Below are positions 18,353-26,766 of a stretch of 64,000 nucleotides of DNA, piece by piece. Source of the stretch: Sphaerospermopsis aphanizomenoides BCCUSP55 (GTDB taxonomy: Bacteria > Cyanobacteriota > Cyanobacteriia > Cyanobacteriales > Nostocaceae); contig NZ_LUFH02000003.1 of assembly GCF_001586785.1 (NCBI RefSeq), positions 1-64,000 of the forward strand, given 5' to 3'. The notes under the pieces were generated by a model, which worked only from the letters and a program-made list of their open reading frames with translations, searched no databases and was not told the DNA's origin. Position 1 is the first letter of the stretch, and the number at the start of each line of letters is the position of its first letter. Both the position numbers and the translations under genes were made by a program.

Positions 18353-19555
18353 ATGGATTTTGACTATTTCGGCAGTAACGATAATAATTCCGCGAATAAC
18401 AATCGACAAAACCTACTCTCTAGTGGTTGGAGGCCATTTAACCGTGATTTTGATTGGGGCTATTTCCAGCAACTAATATTGAACGATACCCAGGAATTAA
18501 CCCAAAAAAGTATTAATTTACTTAGTTATTATGCAGATGCTTTAGCTAGAAAAGAATATGCTTGGTGGGCAAATATATTAAACTTAGCATCTGACTATAC
18601 TCGTGGTGAATTGCAAAAATTTTGGAACTTTATTACACCGGATGCACTCACTCCAGATTATCGTTACAAAGATGTTTTAAGTACAGAAACACCTATTGTT
18701 CAATTCGTCAGTCGTAACAGTATTCCTATTGACTATGTTCTCAATTTATTGCAAGAAATTACTGTTTTAAGAGTGCTACGTTTATTAGAACGCCCTGATA
18801 TTATCACTCAATATTACTCAGAGAGAGATTTCTATTTTCCAGTCGAAAAGTTTGTTAGCTGGGAACGCCTAGATGTAATCAATACCGTTTATGCCTACTG
18901 GTCTAAACATGATATTTGGTTACAGATTGATCCCTATGATCGGGGACGGAGACAATATACCTTAATGTCGAAAAATTTAGCGCCATTAATTAATAAAGCC
19001 ACTTATGATTTAGCAGTGATGTTAAGTGGATATCAAAATCGTGTCGGTAAGGTGCATAATCAGTTTCCTATTCGGTCATTTTCTCAAGAAATTCAAAATT
19101 TTACTGATTCAGTTCAGCAAGCTATTCTCAATCAAAATCAACTAGCAGTTGTGGTGCATGGAGAACCAGGTACCGGTAAAACAGCATGGACACAATCAGT
19201 AGCAAAAGAAATTCTTGTCCCTTTAGGCTATGTAATTTTTATTTTGGATCATGATGCCATTACTAACTTTGTTCCCCCAAGCTATTTAGAAAGAATTTGC
19301 ATTATCATCAACGAAGCTGATAACCTAGCTCAAAATAGAGCTTCAGAAGTAGCCCAATATAACAACAAAACTGAGCATATTTTAGCGTTGTTAGATGGCA
19401 CTTTGTACCAAAGTGTAATTGATGAATCTGGAGTACAAATTAAGCAGCGTTTGGTGGTATTGATGACTTGTAACACTACAGAAAGATTAGATCCAGCTAT
19501 GCTACGCAAAGGAAGAGTAGATTTAATGTGTGAGTTTACCCAACGTTTTGTTTAA
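18353..19555 (+). CDS. AAA family ATPase with uncharacterised N-terminal region
   Basis: 400 residues. The C-terminal AAA core (about 240-400) has Walker A GEPGTGKTAWTQS (about 270), a Walker B-like stretch RICIIINEADNLA, sensor-1 VLMTCNTTERLDP, and MLRKGRVDLMCEF carrying the candidate arginine finger. The first 230 residues are rich in aromatic and charged residues (NRDFDWGYFQQLILNDTQ, SWERLDVINTVYAYWSKHDIWLQIDPYDRGRRQY) and do not match a domain I recognise. The Walker B acidic position reads NEAD rather than DEAD/DEID, so hydrolysis may be altered. Substrate unknown. A 58-codon small ORF follows at 93 bp. Confidence 0.85.
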   Translation: MDFDYFGSNDNNSANNNRQNLLSSGWRPFNRDFDWGYFQQLILNDTQELTQKSINLLSYYADALARKEYAWWANILNLASDYTRGELQKFWNFITPDALTPDYRYKDVLSTETPIVQFVSRNSIPIDYVLNLLQEITVLRVLRLLERPDIITQYYSERDFYFPVEKFVSWERLDVINTVYAYWSKHDIWLQIDPYDRGRRQYTLMSKNLAPLINKATYDLAVMLSGYQNRVGKVHNQFPIRSFSQEIQNFTDSVQQAILNQNQLAVVVHGEPGTGKTAWTQSVAKEILVPLGYVIFILDHDAITNFVPPSYLERICIIINEADNLAQNRASEVAQYNNKTEHILALLDGTLYQSVIDESGVQIKQRLVVLMTCNTTERLDPAMLRKGRVDLMCEFTQRFV

Positions 19556-19647
19556 GCAATCAAGGATTTTATTCCTGACTCCTGACTCCTGCTATACATA
19601 AGTTAATACTCCTTGTTCCCATTGGGAGAATATCTGATCAAAAATCC

Positions 19648-19824
19648 ATGAACAAAGTTTTCCAATCAGAAGAACAGCAAATTACTAGATTATTTTCTCA
19701 CCTGGAATTTGATGGCAATAAATTAAATCATCAACCAGGTAGCGTCTTAGAAAGCACTGCTTTGATTGCTGTAACTACCATTGCTGCTGGCAACAACGAA
19801 ACCAACGAAACCAACAAAAATTAA
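19648..19824 (+). CDS. 58-residue small protein, unknown
   Basis: Short ORF beginning MNKVFQSEEQQITRLFSHLE and ending in a repeated NET motif. It has a charged N-terminal half and a hydrophobic stretch (STALIAVTTIAAG, about 36-48). It lies 93 bp after the AAA ATPase on the same strand. No Shine-Dalgarno site stands out. It could be a real small protein of the ATPase locus or a chance ORF; the 389-bp gap otherwise holds nothing. Confidence 0.4.
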   Translation: MNKVFQSEEQQITRLFSHLEFDGNKLNHQPGSVLESTALIAVTTIAAGNNETNETNKN

Positions 19825-19944
19825 CAAATAGCGTCTATAGATCGCTTATACCAGGTAGTTAAATCACATTAATTACAATGATTACAGTGGCATTAGCCTT
19901 AATCGGAAAACAAATTTTTTCAATTTAATCTCCATTTTAACATT

Positions 19945-20358
19945 ATGAATCCACAATCTCCCTTGCAATTGACTAAAGGGGCAATTCTGCGGTTAAGTTT
20001 GTTATTTTTAGCAATGCTTGGGTTTGTTGTGTGGTTAAATCAGTCTGGGTCATTGGAAAATGCCCAACTTTTAGAAAACCTTTATCGTCAGGGAAATTAT
20101 ATTGAGGCTGTATTATGGGGTTTGTTTGCATTTGGATTTATAGTATATAGCTACAAACGAGATTCCCGCATAGCTAAACGTAAAAATCAAATTACATCTC
20201 TAATTTTCCTGTTGTTTGGATTATCTGATATTGTCGAAGTGCAAACGGGAGCATGGTGGAAACCTTGGTGGTTATTTCTCTGGAAAGCAAGTTGTGTTTT
20301 AGGGTTTATAGTTTGCTTTTGGGATTATTTGAAAACTCATCGTTCCCACAATCACTAA
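19945..20358 (+). CDS. small integral membrane protein, unknown
   Basis: 137 residues with about four hydrophobic segments: LSLLFLAMLGFVVWLN (17-33), AVLWGLFAFGFIVYSY (55-70), ITSLIFLLFGLSDIV (83-97) and LFLWKASCVLGFIVCFWDYL (108-128). The C-terminus is His-rich (THRSHNH). The GLSDIVEVQTGAWW loop is the most distinctive part. I do not recognise a characterised family. It lies 34 bp before the RNA phosphotransferase gene on the same strand, so the two may be cotranscribed. Confidence 0.7.
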   Translation: MNPQSPLQLTKGAILRLSLLFLAMLGFVVWLNQSGSLENAQLLENLYRQGNYIEAVLWGLFAFGFIVYSYKRDSRIAKRKNQITSLIFLLFGLSDIVEVQTGAWWKPWWLFLWKASCVLGFIVCFWDYLKTHRSHNH

Positions 20359-20392
20359 ATTAATTTTAATTGTTAATCAAACATCATTAAAT

Positions 20393-20962
20393 ATGAGTAA
20401 TTTACGCTTGGTTAAAATCAGCAAATTTATGAGTAAATATTTACGTCATGAACCAGAAGAGATAGGCATTCAATTAGCTCCTGGTGGTTGGGTTACTGTA
20501 GATGAACTGCTAACAGCTTGTGCTAATCACAAATTTCCTATCACCCGTGAAGAATTAGAAGCAGTTGTTGCTACTAGCGATAAAAAACGCTTTGCTTTTG
20601 ATTCTACATTGACTTTGATTCGTGCTAATCAAGGACACAGTATAGAAGTTGATTTGCAGTTAGAACCTGTTGTACCTCCCAATCTGCTATATCACGGAAC
20701 AGAAAGCAAATCTGTAGATGCGATTATGCAAACAGGAATTTCTAAAATGTTACGTCATCATGTACATTTATCTTCTGATATTGCCACAGCAAAAACAGTG
20801 GGTGCAAGACACGGAAAACCTGTTATTTTGACTGTAGATGCTGCTAGGATGTATGAGCATGGTTACATTTTCTATCGTTCTGATAATGGTGTTTGGTTAG
20901 TAGATCATGTACCACCTGAATATTTACGAACAATTTCATCTGATTTAGGTAGACAAGAGTGA
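20393..20962 (+). CDS. kptA: RNA 2'-phosphotransferase (Tpt1/KptA)
   Basis: 189-residue member of the Tpt1/KptA family, which transfers an internal RNA 2'-phosphate to NAD+, giving ADP-ribose cyclic phosphate. Family signatures are intact: SKFMSKYLRHEPE, GGWVTVDELL, KKRFAFD, LYHGTESKSVDAIMQTGI, HHVHLSSD, RHGKPVILTVDAARM and VWLVDHVPPEYL. In eukaryotes it completes tRNA splicing; bacteria lack that pathway and its bacterial role is unknown. The neighbouring membrane protein and AAA ATPase give no obvious clue. Confidence 0.95.
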   Translation: MSNLRLVKISKFMSKYLRHEPEEIGIQLAPGGWVTVDELLTACANHKFPITREELEAVVATSDKKRFAFDSTLTLIRANQGHSIEVDLQLEPVVPPNLLYHGTESKSVDAIMQTGISKMLRHHVHLSSDIATAKTVGARHGKPVILTVDAARMYEHGYIFYRSDNGVWLVDHVPPEYLRTISSDLGRQE

Positions 20963-21090
20963 GCATTTCCTATTAACTCGGATTTAAATTACGAATTACG
21001 CATTACAAATTCTGGAAATACTTCTTTTGATAGACTTAATAAGTAGATAAAATTACTAATCTATGGATAGGAATTCTCATGGATTAGACT

Positions 21091-21363
21091 ATGAATATTA
21101 TTGCTTGGATAATTCTGGGTCTGATTGCTGGAGCTATTGCTAAAGCTATTTATCCTGGTCGTCAAGGTGGCGGAATTTTAGCCACAATGGTATTAGGTAT
21201 GGTTGGTCCTTTAATTGGTGGAACTTTAGTTACTTTGTTAGACACAGGCACTTTACAATTTACATCTGCAACTTTGAGTATTCCAGGAATTATTGTGGCA
21301 CTTATTGGGGCAATAATCGCCATTTTTCTTTGGGGATTATTTACTGGACGTACGAGTGATTAG
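21091..21363 (+). CDS. GlsB/YeaQ/YmgE family stress-response membrane protein
   Basis: 90-residue protein with three hydrophobic segments and the glycine-rich family pattern (IIAWIILGLIAGAIAKAIYPG, GGILATMVLGMVGPLIGG). Family members are induced by stress in several bacteria, but the molecular function is not known. It stands next to a convergent pair of stress genes (ChaB-domain protein and Dps). Confidence 0.9.
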   Translation: MNIIAWIILGLIAGAIAKAIYPGRQGGGILATMVLGMVGPLIGGTLVTLLDTGTLQFTSATLSIPGIIVALIGAIIAIFLWGLFTGRTSD

Positions 21364-21434
21364 TGGGATAGTTAAGATGATTTAAATACCTAGAGCCGAG
21401 ATATTAGCAAATAAAATTTAGTCAAATATAAAAA

Positions 21435-21458
21435 GGTAATGAGTTTTACCCCATTACC
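21435..21458. terminator. candidate terminator for the dps-chaB unit
   Basis: GGTAATG (21435-21441) pairs with CATTACC (21452-21458) around a 10-base loop, 28 bases beyond the stop of the leftward ChaB-domain gene. On the minus strand the stem is followed by a T-rich tract. It also lies downstream of the rightward GlsB-like gene. Confidence 0.5.
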
Positions 21459-21485
21459 TATTACTCATGATGAAAATACAAGTAA

Positions 21486-22253
21486 TTAAACACCAACTTT
21501 TACTCTTGACCAAACACCATTTTCATCTTCATCAAATTGTTGATGAACTGCATCCCAAGCAGATCGTTCAGCGGTAGACTCGTCTGTTGTATCATTAAGT
21601 ATGGAGTTATAACGCTGAATAAATGTACGCTGCGCTTCTTCTGATAGATGAGCGCGAACTTCAGGAGATAAGTCTTCTGGACTGTTACATGGACCTGGAC
21701 AAGGATGAGCTAGTGTTTTACCAATAGTTTGAATTTCTTCACCACCAGCACTTTCTAAGATCAATTGAAATTCTCCACTGCGATCGCTTGGTATTTCTAC
21801 CATTAATAAAAACTCTCCCGCTTCTAAGCGAGTTTGATAAACCGCAGCTTTATCTTCTGGCATTCCTAAAGCAGTAAAAACTGATACTAAACCAGCACCA
21901 GCACTACCAGCGATCGCGCCACTTGCAGCACCCAGCAGCAAAGCACCAATAGGGCCTGCTGCGACAATTGGTCCCACAAAGGGAATAAACAATACACCTA
22001 CACCCGTCAATAAGCTGAGGAAGGAACCAAACAAAGAACCAAAAATTGCTCCTGTTCTCAAACCTCCTAAAATTACATCTCGCTTGCTAATAAAACCAGA
22101 AATTCGCGTTTCTGACTGGAAATTTCTACCCATCACCGAAATATGATCTTTCGGTACACCTCTATCTAGTAAACGCCGAATTACATCATCAATTTGCTTT
22201 TGTTCTTTAAATATAGCTGAGATGGTACGCTCTGCTTGATATCCTTCTGGCAC
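21486..22253 (-). CDS. stress protein with glycine-zipper segment and ChaB domain
   Basis: 255 residues. The N-terminus (1-50, [35 protein letters not shown]) resembles general-stress-protein 17M/YflT-type domains. Residues about 65-130 form a Gly/Ala-rich hydrophobic region that probably enters a membrane. The C-terminus (about 195-255, [19 protein letters not shown] to [24 protein letters not shown]) is a ChaB domain. It starts at GTG 22253 with AAGGAG seven bases upstream. It lies 49 bp after dps on the same strand, so it is probably cotranscribed and expressed under oxidative or desiccation stress; that is inference. Confidence 0.8.
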   Translation of the reverse strand: MPEGYQAERTISAIFKEQKQIDDVIRRLLDRGVPKDHISVMGRNFQSETRISGFISKRDVILGGLRTGAIFGSLFGSFLSLLTGVGVLFIPFVGPIVAAGPIGALLLGAASGAIAGSAGAGLVSVFTALGMPEDKAAVYQTRLEAGEFLLMVEIPSDRSGEFQLILESAGGEEIQTIGKTLAHPCPGPCNSPEDLSPEVRAHLSEEAQRTFIQRYNSILNDTTDESTAERSAWDAVHQQFDEDENGVWSRVKVGV

Positions 22254-22302
22254 TTCTTTACTCCTTGTATTTTTTCAGGGAATTTATGTTAATAATTCTT
22301 GA

Positions 22303-22851
22303 CTACACACCAACCGGAACTTTATTTTCTGTTGGTTGTTGTCTACCATCCGGTTCTAATGCTTGTCCTTCAATAAATGAGCGCAACATCCAAGCCATTT
22401 CTTCATGTTCTTCCATCAATTCAGTTAAAAAATCAGCAGAACCTTGATCATGAAATTCTTCGCTACATTGGTCTACATGATTTCTTAAATTGCGAATCAC
22501 CTGTTCATGATCTTCTACCAATTGAGTTACCATTCCCGTAGCTGTAGGAATTTCTCCGCTATGTTCTTTGAGAGTAGCAAGATTGAGAAATCCTTCCATT
22601 GTGCCAGTGGGATAACAACCCAAAGTCCGAATTCTTTCAGCTATTTTATCAATATTTTCCGTCAGTTGTTCATAGTGTTCTTCCCACAGTTCATGCAAGC
22701 TGCGAAACTGTGGTCCGACAACATCCCAATGATATTTTTTCGTTTTTACTAGCAGTACATAAGCATCTGCCAAATCTTGATTTAACAAATTCATCACCCC
22801 GTGACGCTGTTCGTCTGTTAAACCAATGTTTATTTTATGTATGGTCATCAT
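22303..22851 (-). CDS. dps: Dps family ferritin-like protein
   Basis: 182-residue Dps-type miniferritin, forming dodecamers that oxidise and store iron and protect DNA. Ferroxidase-site signatures are visible: KKYHWDVVGPQFRSLHELWEEHYEQ (H and W of the inter-subunit site, D/E ligands) and the C-terminal helix. Length matches the family; the tail PDGRQQPTENKVPVGV is longer than in E. coli Dps. Two consecutive ATGs, with AGGG nearby upstream. It is the first gene of a probable two-gene stress unit. Confidence 0.93.
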   Translation of the reverse strand: MMTIHKINIGLTDEQRHGVMNLLNQDLADAYVLLVKTKKYHWDVVGPQFRSLHELWEEHYEQLTENIDKIAERIRTLGCYPTGTMEGFLNLATLKEHSGEIPTATGMVTQLVEDHEQVIRNLRNHVDQCSEEFHDQGSADFLTELMEEHEEMAWMLRSFIEGQALEPDGRQQPTENKVPVGV

Positions 22852-23000
22852 TTATCATCCCTATTAGCACGTAAATAACTTACATATAAGTTTTAAAAAT
22901 ATCGAAATAATCCTCATCAACCAAAGGAAAGATTAACCTTTAATTACTTTTATCCTTTTGGTAATATATAGATTATTAATTACCTAAAATTAGTTAAAAC

Positions 23001-23024
23001 CCCCGACTTATTCACAAATCGGGG
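23001..23024 (-). terminator. rho-independent terminator
   Basis: CCCCGA (23001-23006) and TCGGGG (23019-23024) enclose a 12-base loop. On the minus strand the stem is followed by TTTTAA. It lies 16 bases beyond the stop of the leftward gene at 23040-23405. Confidence 0.7.
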
Positions 23025-23039
23025 TTATTGTTATGATAT

Positions 23040-23405
23040 TTACTTGTTGCTACCTGTCATTTTTTCCAAAAATCCTTCTACTTCCTGCTCTACAGAAGTC
23101 GCACTTTGTGAATTTTCGGGACGCTTCATTTTTTCAATATCAGCATCTCCCTGAACTTCATTCAGTCCCCTCTTTGTTTTTTCTTGAGATTCTCTCATTC
23201 CTATTGGTGGTTCTTTAGCTGCTTCATCAGTTTTACGTTGAGTTTCCAATAGTTGTGTTGTTGCTTCTGTCGGATCACTCTGATAACTACTGATAGCTAA
23301 AACAGGAAAAGCATTAAATAAAAATATGAAGGTACAAGCAAAAGCTACTAATATCAACCTGGATACTAATTGCCCTCTAGACTTAACAAAATCAAGAACT
23401 GTCAT
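23040..23405 (-). CDS. small exported protein of the low-temperature-induced type
   Basis: About 121 residues. A hydrophobic segment (RLILVAFACTFIFLFNAFPVLA) ends in a likely signal-peptidase site, then a charged mature part with SYQSDPTEATTQLLETQRKTDEAAKEPP, GLNEVQGDADIEKMKRPENSQSATSVEQEVEGFLEK. This resembles short cyanobacterial proteins annotated as low temperature-induced; function unknown. ATG 23405 is preferred over an in-frame TTG at 23438. It has its own terminator. Confidence 0.65.
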   Translation of the reverse strand: MTVLDFVKSRGQLVSRLILVAFACTFIFLFNAFPVLAISSYQSDPTEATTQLLETQRKTDEAAKEPPIGMRESQEKTKRGLNEVQGDADIEKMKRPENSQSATSVEQEVEGFLEKMTGSNK

Positions 23406-23438
23406 TGTTATTATTTTTAGGTTTATTTTGTGGTTCAA

Positions 23439-23873
23439 TATAAAATAATAATTAAATAAAATATGTTTTTAATCCGTCTCTAGAGAGAATTAAGATGAAT
23501 CTTAAATTGAGGTATAAATAATTCTTTAGATAGAAAATAAGACTTGACCTAGAGGGGATTTGAGAAGTATGAGAATTGATTTTAATCCTCCCTACCTACC
23601 CTTGTAAAAGGCTGAATCAAACAATCAAATTTCTCCTTTTTAAAGTAGGTTGATGGGGATATGTAGCTAAACCACTAGCTAAAATTGAGATTTTCTGTTA
23701 ATACTGTAAAAATTCAAATTCCCATCGTGTGAAATATAAGTAGAACGACGGAAAAAAACCAAACTATGTAAAGAAAAGTAAATTAACCTAAAACCCTTTT
23801 TTCTCTTGCCTCGTGCTTTGTCATAACGACAATTTTTAACACCTACCTACTTAGCTATCATAGATAAAAATTT
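23439..23873. other. 435-bp intergenic region
   Basis: AT-rich divergent region between the small exported protein and the first polysaccharide deacetylase. No ORF, RNA gene or strong promoter pair was identified. Confidence 0.5.
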
Positions 23874-24716
23874 ATGCACCCTGATAATTCCACAAACAAC
23901 CACAAACAAACAATCAAAATAATTGCTATTTCCACAATAGCATTATATTTCACAGCTTGTACCAATAGCCCAAATAGACCACAATTAAAAACCAACAGCG
24001 AAGCCGTGGGTGTTTCCATTCCTGAAAAACAACCTGATACCAAATCACAACCACCTGCTAAAATCGAAAACTTGAATTTTATCGTTCCTGCAAAATTTCA
24101 AGGAAAGACTGTTTATAAAGTCGAACCCAAAAGTAACGAGAAAGTTATTGCTTTAACTATTGATGATGGACCCTGGCCAAAAACCACAGCAGCAATGTTA
24201 GATATCTTCAAACAAAATGACGTGAAAGCCACATTCTTTTGGGTAGGAACTTCATTAAAAAATAATCCCGAAATTGCTAAACGAGTTGTAGCTGAAGGTC
24301 ACGCTATTGGTAATCATACATGGCATCATTGGTATCAAGGCATGGATCAAGCTACAGCTAAAAGTGAAATTGAAAAAACAAATGAATTAATTTATAAAAC
24401 AACAGGCGTAAAAACAGCTTTATTTCGTCCACCTGGAGGTTATTTAAATAATGGTTTAGCCGCCTATGCTAAAAGTCAAAATAATGCCGTTATTATGTGG
24501 TCTTTAACTTCAGCCGATACTGATCGTCATGCAAAATATCAAGTATTTGTGAAAAATGTGATTAAAGGTGCAAAACCAGGAGCAATTGTGTTGATGCACG
24601 ATGGAGGTGGAAATCGTGAAAGAACAGTCAAAGCCTTACCAGATATTATTAATAAATTGAAACAACAAGGTTATAGATTTGTGACAATTCCTGAATTATT
24701 AGAAATGGAGAAATAA
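23874..24716 (+). CDS. polysaccharide deacetylase lipoprotein (NodB fold)
   Basis: 280-residue carbohydrate esterase family 4 protein. The N-terminus ends in a lipobox (YFTACTNS, Cys near residue 27), so the protein is probably a periplasmic-facing lipoprotein. The NodB domain (about 85-275) has motif 1 LTIDDGPW, motif 2 GNHTWHHW (metal-binding His), FRPPGGYLNNG (motif 3), and motif 5 IVLMHDGGGNR. It should remove acetyl groups from peptidoglycan or an exopolysaccharide. It is the first of a tandem pair; the copies share long identical stretches in the catalytic half. Confidence 0.9.
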   Translation: MHPDNSTNNHKQTIKIIAISTIALYFTACTNSPNRPQLKTNSEAVGVSIPEKQPDTKSQPPAKIENLNFIVPAKFQGKTVYKVEPKSNEKVIALTIDDGPWPKTTAAMLDIFKQNDVKATFFWVGTSLKNNPEIAKRVVAEGHAIGNHTWHHWYQGMDQATAKSEIEKTNELIYKTTGVKTALFRPPGGYLNNGLAAYAKSQNNAVIMWSLTSADTDRHAKYQVFVKNVIKGAKPGAIVLMHDGGGNRERTVKALPDIINKLKQQGYRFVTIPELLEMEK

Positions 24717-24739
24717 AAGATTACAAAGGACAAAAATCT

Positions 24740-25570
24740 ATGCCTAAAAATAAGCGTAAACAAATAATAAAACTTCTTGGTATTATCATCATAATATTGA
24801 TTATCCTAGGAATAATCATCGTTCCCAAAATACCAGAAATTCCCCTCACTAATCTCAATGCAGTTCCAGTCACTCCACCACCATGTCAATTAACTGAACA
24901 ATTACAGCCTTCTCCTAACAGCGCAAATTTGACTTTTAACATCCCTACTAAATCTCAATCTCAAATTTATCGTCGAGTAACACCTAATAATAATGAAAAA
25001 GTTATTGCTTTAACTATTGATGATGGATCTTGGAAAAAAACCACAGCAGCAATGTTAGATATCTTCAAAGAAAATGATGTAAAAGCCACATTCTTTTGGG
25101 TAGGAACTTCATTAAAAAATAATGCAGAAATTGCCAAACAAGTTGTCGCCGCAGGACACGCTATTGGTAATCATACCTGGACTCATGCCACTAAACCCAT
25201 GAATCCCATCACAGCCAAAAATGAAATAGAATGTACTGCTCAACTTATGTACAAAACTACAGGAGTGAAAACATCCTTATTTCGTCCTGCTGGTGGTAGG
25301 TTAAATAATGGATTATCAGCTTATGCTAAAACTCAAAACTATGCCATTTTTAAGTGGACAGTAAATTCCGGTGATACGAATTTATCTGACCCAGAATTTA
25401 TTGTTGATAATGTTCTCCAAGGTGCAAAACCAGGTGCTATTGTTTTACTGCATGATGGACGAGGCGATCGCACCGCCACAGTCAAAGCCTTGCCAGAAAT
25501 CATTAGGGAACTAAGACAGCAAGGCTATAGATTTGTCACTATTCCCGAATTACTGGAAATGCAGTATTAG
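24740..25570 (+). CDS. polysaccharide deacetylase, membrane-anchored paralogue
   Basis: 276-residue paralogue of the preceding gene, 23 bp downstream and clearly a tandem duplicate. Instead of a lipobox it has an N-terminal membrane helix (IIKLLGIIIIILIILGIIIVP), so the localisation signal diverged while the NodB domain (about 80-273) stayed conserved: TIDDGSW, GNHTWTHATK, FRPAGGRLNNG, IVLLHDGRGDR. Motif 1 has Ser where the partner has Pro, and motif 3 has PAGG rather than PPGG. The metal ligands appear intact in both. Confidence 0.9.
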   Translation: MPKNKRKQIIKLLGIIIIILIILGIIIVPKIPEIPLTNLNAVPVTPPPCQLTEQLQPSPNSANLTFNIPTKSQSQIYRRVTPNNNEKVIALTIDDGSWKKTTAAMLDIFKENDVKATFFWVGTSLKNNAEIAKQVVAAGHAIGNHTWTHATKPMNPITAKNEIECTAQLMYKTTGVKTSLFRPAGGRLNNGLSAYAKTQNYAIFKWTVNSGDTNLSDPEFIVDNVLQGAKPGAIVLLHDGRGDRTATVKALPEIIRELRQQGYRFVTIPELLEMQY

Positions 25571-25621
25571 GTTTAAATAGGGGATGCTGAGTGCAATTGT
25601 TTTTGACTCAGCACTCATTAC

Positions 25622-26017
25622 TCAGCACTCAGCACTGTTTACAGACGCACAAAGTTGAGCTTCTTGCCACAGTTTCCCTAAAAAGAACTCGGCTCGATCG
25701 CTCATCAATGTCACAAACACACCATCAGCATTGTCATAACCATCAGATAACCAAGAACCCTGCAAGGTGACTTCCAGATACTCAGCATCACAGACAGACA
25801 GCGCCATGATGTCACTGTCATTGTGCTGCACCTCAGCCTTCAACCTTTCTACTCCTGGTAAATCCACAGGTAGCAAAAAGGAAGCTGTACTAGGTTCAAA
25901 ATGTAAAGGTTGACCAACCCGTAGTGCCAAAATCACTCTTTGTCCTACCCATTCTTCTAAGGACAGAGTGAGATGCTCTAAATAAAAATTGTTTTCGGTA
26001 TAAGTTAATTTCAGCAT
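25622..26017 (-). CDS. conserved hypothetical, partner of HNH gene
   Basis: 131 residues from ATG 26017, which has GGAG and AAGGA sequences just upstream. It is soluble, mixed alpha/beta, with EWVGQRVILALRVGQPLHFEPSTASFLLPVD and GVFVTLMSDRAEFFLGKLWQEAQ. No recognisable catalytic motif. It follows the HNH endonuclease gene by 16 bp on the same strand. The reading frame extends upstream into that gene, but the internal start fits better. The last residues (NSAEC) are encoded by a GTGCTGA-type heptamer repeat array, so the C-terminus may have been extended by repeat DNA. Confidence 0.65.
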   Translation of the reverse strand: MLKLTYTENNFYLEHLTLSLEEWVGQRVILALRVGQPLHFEPSTASFLLPVDLPGVERLKAEVQHNDSDIMALSVCDAEYLEVTLQGSWLSDGYDNADGVFVTLMSDRAEFFLGKLWQEAQLCASVNSAEC

Positions 26018-26033
26018 TCCTTTCGCTCTCCTG

Positions 26034-26552
26034 TTATTCCAGGTTGGCTTGCATATTGATCCAAAATTGTTCTGCAAAAGAAACAGCAGGGTGCTGTGGT
26101 GCTTTTGGTTTTTTTCGCAATTGCATACCAGCTTCCCCTAGGGTTTTATCACCTTTATGGGAGTTACATCTTTCACAAGCTGTAACCACGTTATCCCAGG
26201 TATGCAAGCCTCCCTTAGATCGGGGAATCAAATGATCTAGAGTCAGACGTTTGGTACTACCGCAATATTGACAACTGTGATGGTCTCGCCGCAGCACTTC
26301 TCGCCGATTCACTGGTGGCACTTTCCACATTCTTTCAGCAGCCGCAATTTTTAACCGGATGTGCTTTGGTACGGAAATTACCAAGTTAGGTGAGCGAACT
26401 AACCAGCCTCCTTCCGTAGAAAAATCCACTGGTTCAGCCTTGTTGGTTACTAATAATACAATTGCTCGCTTGATATTCACCTTACACAGTGGCAAATAAT
26501 TTTGAGAAAAGACCACCACGGATTGTTCTAACACTTGCATGGCACTTGTCAC
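26034..26552 (-). CDS. HNH endonuclease
   Basis: About 172 residues with a classical HNH nuclease domain (about 90-155): RDHHSCQYCGSTKRLTLDHLIPRSKGG and NVVTACERCNSHKGDKT, giving two CxxC zinc pairs and the DH catalytic histidine. The N-terminal 80 residues (VFSQNYLPLCKVNIKRAIVLLVTNKAE) match the conserved extension of cyanobacterial McrA-like HNH proteins. GTG 26552 has AAGGAG seven bases upstream and is the favoured start; ATG 26540 is also possible. Role unknown: defence, recombination and repair have all been proposed for relatives. No inverted-repeat ends suggest it is itself mobile. Confidence 0.88.
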   Translation of the reverse strand: MTSAMQVLEQSVVVFSQNYLPLCKVNIKRAIVLLVTNKAEPVDFSTEGGWLVRSPNLVISVPKHIRLKIAAAERMWKVPPVNRREVLRRDHHSCQYCGSTKRLTLDHLIPRSKGGLHTWDNVVTACERCNSHKGDKTLGEAGMQLRKKPKAPQHPAVSFAEQFWINMQANLE

Positions 26553-26578
26553 AGTCTGACTCCTTATCAACGGTTATC

Positions 26579-26698
26579 AGGGAATAGGGAATAGGGAATA
26601 GGGAATAGGGAATAGGAAAATAGATAATTTTGAATTTAGAATTTATTTGTCATCTGTCACCTGTCACCTGTCACCTGTCACCTATCACCTATCACCTG
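26579..26698. repeat. two heptamer arrays: (GGGAATA)n and (CTGTCAC)n
   Basis: Positions 26579-26617 hold five GGGAATA units. Positions 26651-26698 hold seven units of CTGTCAC drifting to CTATCAC. They lie between the HNH gene start and the terminator at 26702. Confidence 0.85.
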
Positions 26699-26701
26699 AT
26701 G

Positions 26702-26740
26702 AAAAAACCCCCGCTTCTGATTTAGGTGAAGCGGGGGTTT
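26702..26740 (-). terminator. strong rho-independent terminator
   Basis: A 13-bp stem (26705-26717 with 26728-26740, core CCCCCGCTTC) and a 10-base loop; on the minus strand it is followed by six T residues. It lies 27 bases beyond the stop of the small leftward ORF at 26767, which it probably terminates. Confidence 0.85.
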
Positions 26741-26766
26741 AAAATTGACCTGATATTTTTCTGGTC

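Noticed and set aside
26651-26698. Possible CRISPR-like array
   Set aside because: Units are 7 bp in direct tandem with no spacers; they belong to the cyanobacterial heptamer repeats.
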